From assembly GCA_015227615.1 (NCBI GenBank), contig JAALGZ010000061.1, positions 89,398-153,397 on the forward strand: 64,000 nt of DNA, read 5' to 3'. The DNA comes from Labyrinthula sp. Ha. Taxonomy: Eukaryota > Sar > Bigyra > Labyrinthulida > Labyrinthulaceae. Within the stretch, counting starts at the first letter, position 1. Each line of letters starts with the position of its first letter. The position numbers and the translations under genes were made by a program. Shown one piece after another: positions 35,258 to 46,749 of this stretch. The notes below the pieces were generated by a model. That model was not told the origin of the DNA. It was given only the letters and a program-made list of their open reading frames with translations, and searched no databases.

Positions 35258-37800
35258 TCATCGAGAGAATCTTTCTCTTTTTTCTTGTTCAAGTATATTT
35301 TTCTCTTCGACCATATCTTGAATTCGAATCCAAAGTAAACTATTTATTCTATAGCCAAGATAATTAAAAACTAGTTTACTTTCTGTTTTCAAATAAATAT
35401 CCAAAATAATATCAGGTGCAAAAATAAACCTAGCAAATGCTTTGAACACAAATGACTCTTTGATATCAACTTCTTCTAAAAACCAACAGATAATTCTTGT
35501 GAAAGCAACTAAACTTATTGGATGTCCAAAATTAATTTCTCTTCTGTTTCCATTAAGAAAATTAAACCTCGAATCTTTTACTTCAGGAAGTAATTCTGGA
35601 ACAATAAAACTGTTTTTTTCTCTTGGATAAACAAATAGAATTAAACTATGTAAAGCTAAGCTTAAAACATATTCTCTTTCATTTTTTGTGTATTGTTTTA
35701 ATAAAACTTCAAATAAGTCTTTTCTTAATATTCCAAAATCAATATATTTTCTATAATTTGAAAATACTTTTTTATTTGTTCTAAAAGCAAGTTGATGAAA
35801 ACTTTCATCACGAATAAAACTTCCCAGAGCTTGAGCTAAAAAAGAAGGTGCAAAAAATATAAAATTTTCACTTTCAGATAAATTTATATCTTTGAAATAA
35901 GAAATTATTCCTTCTTCAGAATATATTTCTAACATTTCTTCCATTTCCTCTTCAGAAAAGTTACATTTTTTTGCTTTTAGTTTAAACTTTTCAAGTGTCA
36001 TATAATTTGATTCTTCACGACAATTATCCAAAAATAATACATAAACAGATTTGATCAATATACTTCGATCTGATAGGTTATCTTTGTTCATTAACTTCTC
36101 TTTTATTTCATTCTCACGACTCTTCTTAGAATTAATGGCGTTTTCAACAGGAAAAAAAATAGTTTCTTTATCTTCAAAAAGATTTAAATTCCCAGAAAGT
36201 TCAGAAATAAAGGATTCAAACAAAGAAATTACACTCTCAAGGTTTTTATTTTTCTTTAAGAAAGTATTTAAAAACGTTCCAATAAATGAAATTGGTGCTT
36301 TTGGAGTATTTCTTAAAATACTTTCGCACCAAAATTTAAGTCTAAGTAAATCTTTTTCTTTTAACTTTGTCAAATTAAAAACAACTAAATAAATAGCTTT
36401 TTTATTCATAAAAATATGATGAACTGAAGAAAAAACTTCTTGTCCACCAAAATCATAAACACGTAAAAAAGAATCATAAGTTCTAAAATCCGAAGACACA
36501 TAAGTTGTATATTGTTCAACAAAACTTTTCTCTCTTACAGTTCTCGTAATCAACTCATCTTCAAAATCTATGTTATATCTTGACTTTTCTTGAACTTCAT
36601 CTTGAATAAAATAATAAATATGCAACATATTCTTTACTCTTTGCACACTTAGATCATATTTTGTAAGTGGTTCAAACTTATTCCAAATGTGGTTAACTTG
36701 AAATATTTGATAATCTTCCAAAACTAAAGTAGATTGTGTTTCTTTTTGAAAAGTCTTTCCTGTCAAATTTCTTAATAATGAAGTTTTTCCAGTTCTTCCA
36801 TCACCTAAGAAATAAGACTAAACTGAATAAAATACCCAAAAGAATAAGTGGAACTTCTTTTAACGAACTTTTTTTCTCATATTGACTTTGTAAAGCAGAA
36901 TGAACAAGTTCTTTTAACATTTTACTCTTTCCTTTAAGTTCAATAAAACTTTGATAAATTTTAAGACCAATTATAGAAGGATGTGAATCAACTATTTCTT
37001 GTAACTCAATAATATTTTCTTCTTTTAGCTTTTTGGATTGGCGAGATCCAGAATATAATAAAATCTTTATTATTTTATTAGTTTTCAAGTAGTTTTTAAT
37101 AGCTGAAATAATAACTTTATTTTGAACATCTTCTTCAATACTAAAAACTCAATATTCTAATAAGAAATACTCTATTTTTAAAATTGTTTTATTAAAACAT
37201 AAATTTTTAAATATATTTGATATATATTTTGCACTGAATTTGTTTTCATATAGTCTAAATAATAATATAAAATATTTTTACTTTATATCTTTTACACTGA
37301 TTGATTTCAATAAACTGCAAAAAGAACTCACTTCAGGAATATTACAGTACTCAAACCTAAACTAAAAATATAAAAAAATACATACTTCAACATATTCAGT
37401 TTCAAGATTTTGATTTGTTTAAAGTTCTTAAAGTTGTCATCACTGAATGTGCAACTCAAAAAACTAAAGTAAAGAAAAGATAATAAAATACTTGAGTTTT
37501 TTCAAAGCTGGAAAACAAAGGATAAATCTAATAAAAATAGATTCAACAGCATCAACAGGACAATCTTTAAACCTAACATAAGAATAAAAGAAGATTGAAT
37601 ACTTTATAATAGAAACTTCTTTATCTGGTTGGAACCCTTTTACAAACTCTTTTATCTCCGTTTTGAACTGGTTTGGGTTTATTGGGTTTCCATATGCATC
37701 GCGTTCCCTTTGAATAATTTAGTTACTTAAGATACCATTCAATAATAAAGTCTGTTTTATAATCTCTTTCTTCATATTCTTGTTGTATTGATTTCATCAT
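35258..37800 (-). CDS. LRR-ROC-COR (ROCO family) protein, 7 exons
   Basis: Exons are 37800-37736, 37707-37492, 37463-37386, 37356-37282, 37254-37171, 37140-36836 and 36804-35258. The six introns are 28, 28, 29, 27, 30 and 31 nt, all GTA...AG. The spliced frame is unbroken and gives 789 residues. Residues about 20-270 form leucine-rich repeats (ALKKL, QIKILKLN, CNIPEVSSFCSLLKSI). A ROC GTPase domain follows: Walker A GDGRTGKTSL at 275-284, switch motif DFGGQE at 392-397, and a G4-like FIGTFLN. COR fills the rest to 789. No kinase or WD40 follows. ROCO proteins are GTP-regulated dimeric switches, and the LRRs usually sense a ligand or partner. The last intron splits the first Gly of Walker A. 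Without splicing it looks like a frameshift. A second ATG lies at 37797. Confidence 0.88.
36805..36835 (-). other. 31-nt intron inside the Walker A glycine codon
   Basis: Donor GTATTTTATT, acceptor TTTCTTAG. Excision joins LILLG to DGRTGKT in frame. The matching intron in copy 1 (13022-13051) is 30 nt and so does not break the frame, which hides it. Confidence 0.85.
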
Positions 37801-37808
37801 TTTTTTAT

Positions 37809-37881
37809 TTGTTTGTTTTTGTTATTTTAGTACATAAATTAATTGCCCAAAATATTTTGTTTGTGTAAAAATAATTATTGA
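37809..37881 (-). promoter_or_regulatory. Conserved 5' block upstream of ROCO copy 2
   Basis: Near-identical to 13998-14070, directly upstream of the ATG at 37800. It contains GGGCAATTAATTTATGTACT and an A/C-rich leader on the minus strand. A role as promoter/leader is inferred from conservation against a diverged background. Confidence 0.45.
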
Positions 37882-37892
37882 AAAACCAAGTT

Positions 37893-40800
37893 ATTGAATT
37901 AAATTAAATAAACATTGTTATTGTTGGAACAGTAACGTTAATAAGAAAATATCAATTTGATTAACACAAAACTAATATTAAAAAGTCTCTAAAAATTGCT
38001 ATTTCAACGATTATTGTATTATAAGGGGTCCGGAAACGAAATATTGTTGATTAGGAATGGGATTCAATTTTTTAATACTTCATCAATAAGAAATTTTAAT
38101 CTTTACTCTTCTTCATTTTTTAAATCTATATATCTGTATTTACCTAAGCTAGTCGAGTTATAATATATACTAAGTATCCGAAACGTATTGATCATTTTGT
38201 ATTTAAATATATATTTATGAAATATTCAAAATTCTAGCTTTTCTTTTGCCCATCCCATTGTACTTAATTTTCTAACTTGTATTTTTTATAGCTTTTCTAA
38301 ACATAACAAGAGAGACGGGTTTTGTAATCAAATCTGCAGGATTATTAGATTAGAATTTAATGGAAGTTCCGTGGAAGTGCCAATTGAGTCCGAGGATCTA
38401 ATTTTCACGAGCCTGTGATCTTTCACATTCTCTCTATAGTGAAACAATTATTGTATTTATGTTACTTCCATTAGCAGGTATTTTTTTTCGACATCATCGC
38501 TTTGGTGCAAATAGCATCTTGTTGCTTCGTGAATCTTGAGTTTGAATTTCCACATTCCAATTTAGAATCGAAAGAAAATAACAATCACAACCGATAAAGT
38601 CAATTAGTTACCAGTTAAGGTGACTCCGTAGTCCAAATGTAGTATAATATAGATCCAGATGTTTATTTATGTTTTATTAGATTTTTTGCCGGTGTTATCT
38701 CACCAAGATTTATAGTTCCAGCTATGTTTCTCTCTTTCAACGTAGTTCTGTGTACATCCAAGCTCCAAAAGGTCCATTATGAATCCAACGGAAAATATCT
38801 ACTCCACTTATTGACGTTCACGTTGCTTATTTTTTATTCAAGTGAGACTTATTGTTTAGGTTTTTAAACGCTCTGACAAAGATTTTGCAATCCAGATTAT
38901 TCTCAGGATATGATTTCTTCGATGTTTCATCCAGGCTTCAGAAGATTAGCCATTGTTTAAATACCACATTTACTTGCTAGATTCTGGTATTAGAAAGACC
39001 TATCTTGATACTACTACATCTTCTTTTTTTCTTTGCAGCTGCCTAGTGTTTTTTCGGTGTGCAGGGAATTTCAAGCCAGTTGGGGTGTTTGATAATAGGA
39101 GAGAGCAACCAACTCTTACGCTCTTCGATGTGGTGGAATGTGTGGGATAAGGTTCATTTGGTTCGGAGCACTGTCAGTAGTTGGGAGATTTACTGTGTTG
39201 TTTTTTAGGTTATGATCAAGATCCATAAGGTTGAAGCTGAGTTTGGAAGTTCATGATCAGCAGGCACTAGCTTGTCGTGTAATTCCATATGTTCTACAAC
39301 CGTGCTTCGCTTTAGTGCTTGTTCCATTAGTTAGTGCTTCTTTGACGGCTTGTAATTACATGCCCTCTGGGTCGTTCCTTTCTTTTTTTTCTTGACTTGT
39401 GCTTGTGGTTTACAATGTCTGCCGCATTTTTTAGCTATATTTTTTCTAACATTCTTCATTTTTTGTTATTTCTTGGGAATTTCTGCGCTTTTGCATATGT
39501 CTTTCCATGTTCACTTGACCTGAGAGTTTCAATTACCTTCAATAATTATTAATCTCTTGTGTCACTATTCTTGCTACATCATCTCGCAATATTCCTGCTA
39601 GTTTTACATATTCAAAGCCGGTGGTTTACTGTGGGGTATGTAAACATTTTCTAAAATAAGTTTCTATTGTTTCTTTATCTGATCTTATTAGCTAAAATAT
39701 GGTCAATCACTCTATAGGTGTTGGATACACTTTAAAAGGGCTTCTAATATATAAATATTGCTACCTCTGTAAAAGTGGAGTTTGTTTCTAAGGCAAATCG
39801 CCTTCCTTTTCCGTTCTGGTTGGATTTTTTGTTCTCTTTCTCAAGTCTTTCAGTAGCTTTCTGTCCAAATTCTTAAAGTGAGATCATAGAGGATGGAAGC
39901 TTTTAATTGAGTTTTACTATTTTAAGGAGTTTGTATTGAACAAGATCACCGACATTAAACGAGAGTACTTGGACGCTTACTTTTCGTGGGCTCGCAAGAT
40001 CTGGGAGTCACTGGAGGCGCGGAGTTAATGTAACCTCGGACTCAGAAACAACTTGTGTATTTTATTATTTATTTAAATATTTTTTAATCGTTTTTATTTT
40101 TGAATTTTTGTAACAAAAAGATTTTTTTCAAAATCAATTTGTATAATATTGATTATTGGAAAAAAACTAGTTGCTGAATACAATAAACATTGATGTCAAA
40201 TATTGTATGGCTTAGTTTCATTATATCGATTGATCCCTTACAAAAAGCCCTAAAACTTGAGCTCTTAAAATAGATAAGCTAAAAAAACAGAGTTTAGCTA
40301 CATATAAGTGATGATTTAACCCTTTATTCATGCGGTGATAACTAACGGTATAGAAATAGAATAGCGTTGAATTACTAAATTTTAAGTTGATTAGAAATAT
40401 AAAAGAGGAATAAGAATTCGGTTGCACAAATTGACCATATTCTGATTCTATAAATTGTTAAAATATAAATGGAGAGAATATAGTTAAGCAAAGTTCGTTA
40501 TAGCTATTATTTACACAGAATATAAGGCACATCTAGTTTTTACTGTTATTTGACTTGATATCCCTGGAACTATACCTAGTTATTGTTACTTTGATGTTCT
40601 GAAAATGTTATGATAAACTAAGGAAAACAATATTTTTTATAAGCTTTATGATGAAATTTAACTAGCTGCGTTAAGCTCATTATACGAATTTTGTCAAGAA
40701 AATTTAACGTAAAAAGATAAATGGTAATCTAAGATCAAGTATGTAAGTGGGTATTTAGAAACTTTAATCGGTTTGAGGAACAAAATCACTACTTTACATA

Positions 40801-41190
40801 GCCGTACAGAAAACAAAGAAAAACTTTTAATTTATATGTTCTCTGTAAGTCAAATCCTGCTAAGAGTTAATTATTTTGTTAAGTTCGCTCTCTTGACATC
40901 CAATATTTTCAATCAAACATTAGAATCTAAGATTTTAAATTCTCAGATTTCTTAAGAGATATAAATTTATAGAAAATTGGATAAAATCATATTACACGGC
41001 CTGAAAGAAGATAAAAGAGTTTTATTTAGTGTTATTGACATCACCAGATGTGGTTGCATACAAAGAGTAACCAAATCGTACTTAGTACACATATATCTGT
41101 ATTGGTTTATACACATATTATTGCTCATAATATTGAAACTAGTGCAAAGTGGTTCTATTATATCTACATTTGACTTGAAGAACAAATTTC
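37893..41190. repeat. Segmental duplication block B' (copy 2)
   Basis: Counterpart of 21861-25650, adjacent to A'. It carries the same copia remnant. Similarity fades after the GAAACTAGTGCAAA segment near 41.15 kb, which is the right limit of the duplication. Confidence 0.9.
38238..38462 (-). mobile_element. Ty1/copia RNase H C-terminus, decayed (second copy)
   Basis: The minus strand shows HYRENVKDH and NNPADLITKPVSL, as in block B. The same in-frame TAA before NNPAD is present, so the element was already dead before the duplication or was homogenised afterwards. Confidence 0.8.
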
Positions 41191-43912
41191 TATTGAGAAA
41201 TGTACTAAATGTTTTTTTGTTAAATAAGAAAAACTTCAGATAATTCCCGAAATAAATCAAGCTAAAATAAATAATAGTTTTCCTTTACTTGTCAAACTAA
41301 TAGGATTATAAAGCGGAATCATAAATGGAATAAAAACTTCAAAATATTACAACTTAGAATAATGATGACAAAGAAAAATAAGGTCCACGTAGTTATTTCA
41401 CAGGGTTTAGTATATTTTAATCCTTAATGTTCAAACTTGGCTAAATTTTACATTTTTTACTAAGAGGCTTTAATACTTTTTATCTAAATGAAGCAGTAAT
41501 TTTCCTGTTTTTGAAACTAATAAATACCAAAAGGTTTAATTCTGTTATATGAAATCTTACTTTTCTAAAGATTAAATCTTATGAAAAAAAAACAATTTTG
41601 CAGCACCATACTCTCCACTTCGAGATAAAAAATGCTGCAAAATTGAATTGTTGAAATTGTATTCTTTCAATGAGTACATTACTGAGGACATAACGATGAA
41701 GATAAATTCAACAAAAGATATCGCTTCCTGGAAATATACTGATTATCTCAATGGCTTCTATGATTTCAAATCATGGATGAATGTTATTGGCTTGAGCTTG
41801 TCAAATTCAAATATAATTTTAACTTAGCTATAAAATGAGAGTTTTTAACCCTAATAGTAAAAAAATCTATTTCTCTAAACTTTGGGGTAGAGAAAAGCAA
41901 ACCTTTTAATTCCGAGAGGGTGAAATGAAACTTGATCTAAATTGTCATATCAAAGTATCTTAAACGATAAATATTAAAAATCTAGTTTCAGAGAAATTCT
42001 CATCAAATATAGATATATTAAATACTTCCTAAATGTTTAATAGTTAATGAGTAGCTGCCTAAGAACCAATTTATAGATAAGTATCTATTCCATCAGTATT
42101 CTTGCTGCTTCTAGAAGCCAGGTATACTTAAGCACTTTTATATTTATAAGCCTTTTGACCACCAAAACATTGTCTTCACTGGTCTTAACTATAATTAGTA
42201 TTATCATTGTCTCAGATGATAATCTAATAGAATAGCTAGTTTATCTCTGTGTATGCAAAATATTATATTTTCATTGATTTTTTTGTGATATTATAATAAT
42301 TACGGCAATTGCCACAAATTTCTGTCAATTTGGCGTAAATTTCTACAACGAAGCTCTAATTACTTAGAAACCAGCAAAATATTACACCGTATTTTGATAT
42401 TCTAAAATAATAGTTTTGAAGATTAATACGCCTTACTAATAGAATCAAGAGTAGAGTGAAAACAGGGAAACCTTAGTCTGAAATAATAAACAAAGATGAT
42501 TTTGACAGGAAATGTAGTCATTCATTAAATTCTAATATACCATGAGCGACATTTTAAACACCTGATACATAAAATAAGAACCCTGTGTATTTTAAATATC
42601 TTTCAATTGAAGAACAAAATTTATTATATCTCTTAGATAATATTCGTGACCAAGTTTGCTAATGTTTTAAGGAATCAATTGCTATATATATATATATATA
42701 TTATGTCTTACAAACATGATACTTTCTTTGATAGAAACATTTTCCAACTATTAAAAAAATTTCTTTGATGCCATGATCTTAATGTAGAATTCTGTTGAGA
42801 TCTAAATTTTCTCCATTCTATATACTAGGAAAATTTTGGGTGTTAATTCTAAGAGCATTTCCTATTAGGCAATATCCTATTTAATTTCAAAGGTAGTTTG
42901 CTGGGTTTAATTTCATTTCTTAAATCTATTACTAGAATATTTATTGCCAATCTTTTTTCTCAGTTTCAAGAAGAAGATTCGCAATCTAAACATCATGATA
43001 AGATTCTACCACGGATTACAAGTTGTTGATCAACTCAGTAACTCTACTATATACATTTATTTGTACATAATTTTTAATAGACCTGCTTTGATACAACTAA
43101 GTGTTTAAGATAAGGTCCCTAATCTTGAGGTAACTATCATATTAATATGGAACAAAATAAATTTTAAAGTGTTGCACCAATAAACCCGTTCTCTCCTCTT
43201 ATTTAGTTCAATCTTCTTATTTTGACTACCTAGGCAAGGGTTTTTAATTTATTTTCCATTCCTTTTATGCCCATAGCTTGTTGAAACTAATCCCGAATTA
43301 ATCGGCATAAATAATAAAAGTATCTGTTAATTGTGCTCGAACTTATATCATGATATAGTTTTAAAATCAAGTTAAATTTTAGTTTAATAGTTTTAGGCTT
43401 TGAGTTTGCCTCAAATATGTAGTAAAAGAATTTAGTGAAAATATTTATTAGAGTAAAATGTTAAGATACAAATTTTTTCTTTCCAGAAGAAACCCTTTCC
43501 TGTCTATATGATTTCTATTGGTTCATATATTCAAACGTGAGAGGTTTAAATAATAAATTCTCAAAACTAGCTTGAAGTCTTTTTCTCTATTCTCAAAAAC
43601 TGTTAGCTTATGTTTTAAAATTTTTAATATTAAATTCAACTATTTTGATTTTCTTTTCTGTGACTTGCCATTGTATTTTATACCCCTATATATGAAGAGT
43701 TTTTGACTAGTCAAAAAGTAGTTTACGAATTTTAAAAAAGCTCAGAACTTGCGAAAATTGAATTTAAAGTTTGTTACCATATGTATAAAATAATTTCACG
43801 GATATTTTGTGTTTTTTGTAAGAAATAAATATCTGCAAAGCAAAAATTAAATTTTTTGTTACTATTTATATTTCTAGAAATTTTTTGGATACAATATTAG
43901 ATAGTTTAAGGA

Positions 43913-43938
43913 ATATATACATATATATATATATATAA
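43913..43938. repeat. AT microsatellite
   Basis: Alternating A/T run with one C interruption. Confidence 0.8.
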
Positions 43939-46721
43939 TTTCAAATCCTACATATTTCTCTAACAATATTAGTTTAAACCTTTGGAAAATTTAACCCTTT
44001 AAGCTTCTGTTAATTATTCGTAGTGTTTCTTCTTAAAACTTATTTGTGTAAGTATGAATAAACTTATGAAACAGAGGAGGTACTGGAGCCCAAATTTATT
44101 GTTTCATCGATAATTTATTTGTTGCTAATTAAGAGACATAAAAGTTTTTAACCAAACATTTATAACAGATATATATTTAACTTAAAGAAATATATCTGTC
44201 ATTTTCATCGCTTAAAATTAGTTACTACATCAATAAAGTATATTTACTATTTATCTACTTGTCACTGCAGAATATTCAATCTCATAGCTCACATGTCTTT
44301 TTTTGCATAAAAGACTGCTTATAATTTTTTTACTACATGCTTTCTTTATTTAACTTTTAAAGATATGGTTACTAACATTTTCCCCAAGTTTTTATCATTA
44401 ATTCATGATTATGTCTTCATTAATGCAGGCCTTATACTTGCGTAGTCAATGTTATCCTCATATATAAGCTATCATATGCTAGAAGTTTACCATGTTTCTA
44501 TTAGTTATGACTTCACATGTAAATATCAAGGTCATTTCTGAAGGAATAAAATCCCCAGTAGCTTAAAATATGTTTCAAATAGATGATTTCAAATTTTTCT
44601 ACAATATTGATTATTGTTGTGAATCGGACAACTCATTAGACTAGAATTCTGATACTTGACTATGCCCAAGAATGCTACATACAATAGCATGAATCTGTAG
44701 GAAACGGAGTTTAACTTGCGCTTCTCAATAAAAATTAGGTATGTGGTCCTTTAAAGATAAAAATCCATATATTTATGTTTAATTTATTTTTTTCTTCTAC
44801 CAAGAATGAAAATTTTGCATTTATATATATGAGATAACAGCTTTGGTATATACTTTGTTTATAATGTAGTTTAAGAGTAGTAAGCGTATTTGGCTAATAC
44901 TATAAGGTATATTACTTAACAAAAATTTATTTTCCAAGTATTGGATTTGGAAAAAACTATCTTCATTAAGCAAATCAAATAAAATTAATAAATATATTGT
45001 CCGATAGTAACATTCAGAATAGTAAAAAGTTATTAATCACTTTGTCTTCTTATATATATATATTAATATGTCGCTAATTTGCTTATAGTTAAGTTAATAT
45101 AAATTAATGGCTGTGAGGTAAAACTATTCCAATTATGTTTATTAGAGTTTCTATCTATTTTTATATATTCTTCATTATCCTGTGTATTATGCGGTTTATT
45201 TGTGTCATATTTGGTATCCAAAACATTCTTGTTGTAGTGATTATAAAAAAATATTCTTAGGTCTCATTGGGTAGTTAATTACTTAAATACAGTTAAATAC
45301 CATAGAAATTACTGGATGATAAAATTAAAGTATCCAAGAACACAAAGAAACTCTTTTGACTGATTATGTAACTAGCTTATTCTGGTACAGTATTCTCGTA
45401 CCTCTGTTTGTGTAAGATAAGAGAAATTATATGATTGTTTGCAAATTATAGCGAGGTTAAGCCCTGATAACATATATAAGTGGTTAGTTAAAATTTGGTT
45501 TAAATTATTTTTTTAATATCAAAATAAAAACCATGTTTCAAAATTCCGATAATTTACTTATTATTTAATTTAAATTAATACTCAAAATTAATGTTCTACC
45601 ACAAACTGCTTTACTTATTTAGAATAAATAAGAATAAATTATATTATTATTATTCCTAGAGTTTTTTTTTCTACTCTTATTAGATTTAATTTAGTTTTTT
45701 TCTCTTTTATTGAACAATTTAATCTTATTTCAAAGAAATAATGGTGCTTGCAACTATAACCTGTCTGTTTTTAGGTTTCAATGATATGTCTCTTTTGGGT
45801 AATATATATTGAAGACCAAATTGATGCAAGTCTAGAAAAAATTACCCGTGTAAAATTATTCTAACTACCTGTCTGGTAATTTAATTTGATTAAAAAGAGA
45901 GATATGAGTAATTTGCTATTCTATTTCTATCGAAATTTTTTATCTTCTTTGTCACTCCGAATTATATATGATGATGACACCTCGTTAACTATTATTCTTA
46001 ATTTAGTGGTGGTTAGTGATGGATATATCACCACTCTATTGGAACAAAAAGCATCGTCTTTTTTTGTTTGTTAGCCGCCTTAAAAAATAATAAAATTTTT
46101 ATTTCAGATTTGCATGCTTCTAATAATGTCTGATGTTACTTTAAAAAGAAAAATCTTGTTACAAAAAAATTTTCATCAATATATTATAATAAAGTCACAG
46201 AAAAGAAAATATTAGACATATTGAACATATTTAATCGGCAGTTTTATTATGATGCAATTATTAAACCTATGTGTATTTGCATAAGGCAATGTATTTTCTC
46301 AGATATTTAAAATGTATACTCTTTTTTTAGTTTTAAATTGAGTTCCATATTTTAGGCAAAAGATTAATGTAATAGTTTATACTCCCTAGTTTCCTCCCCA
46401 ATGTCTAGAAAACCCTTATCGCTTTCCCCAAATATTATGATTATATGGTTCTAACAATTTATAATTTAAGGTAAAGCTTAATTATTCACAAACTAATCCA
46501 AGATGGTTCTTCAGCCTAATTTCATTATTTTAGTTTCTTAAGGAAATTATTATGTATGAGAGCAAATGTATTACCTTGGTATAACCATTTATTTATGTGC
46601 TAGAAGTATAGTGTTCAGCATTGTCACATATTTCTCATATAGAATGTTGTATTTTTGATTCCATAGTAAGATTAAAAAATTTTGACAGTATTCTAAAATG
46701 TTTGTATGCATAAAATAATGT

Positions 46722-46749
46722 ATCTCTCTCTCTCTATATATATATATTA
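46722..46749. repeat. Compound (TC)n(TA)n microsatellite
   Basis: A TC run passes directly into a TA run. Confidence 0.85.

Larger units (their letters stand above)
34317..37885. repeat. Segmental duplication block A' (copy 2)
   Basis: Counterpart of 10545-14075. Its right end lies next to block B' with almost no spacer, unlike copy 1 where about 7.8 kb intervenes. Confidence 0.95.

Noticed and set aside
36767-36804. Frameshift separating two ROCO reading frames in copy 2
   Set aside because: A 31-nt GT-AG intron at 36805-36835 restores the frame and the Walker A motif exactly.
37141-37170. In-frame TGA in both ROCO copies as possible stop-codon recoding
   Set aside because: The TGA lies inside a 30-nt intron, and TGA ends the ROCO frame and the small ubiquitin-like gene, while Trp is TGG.
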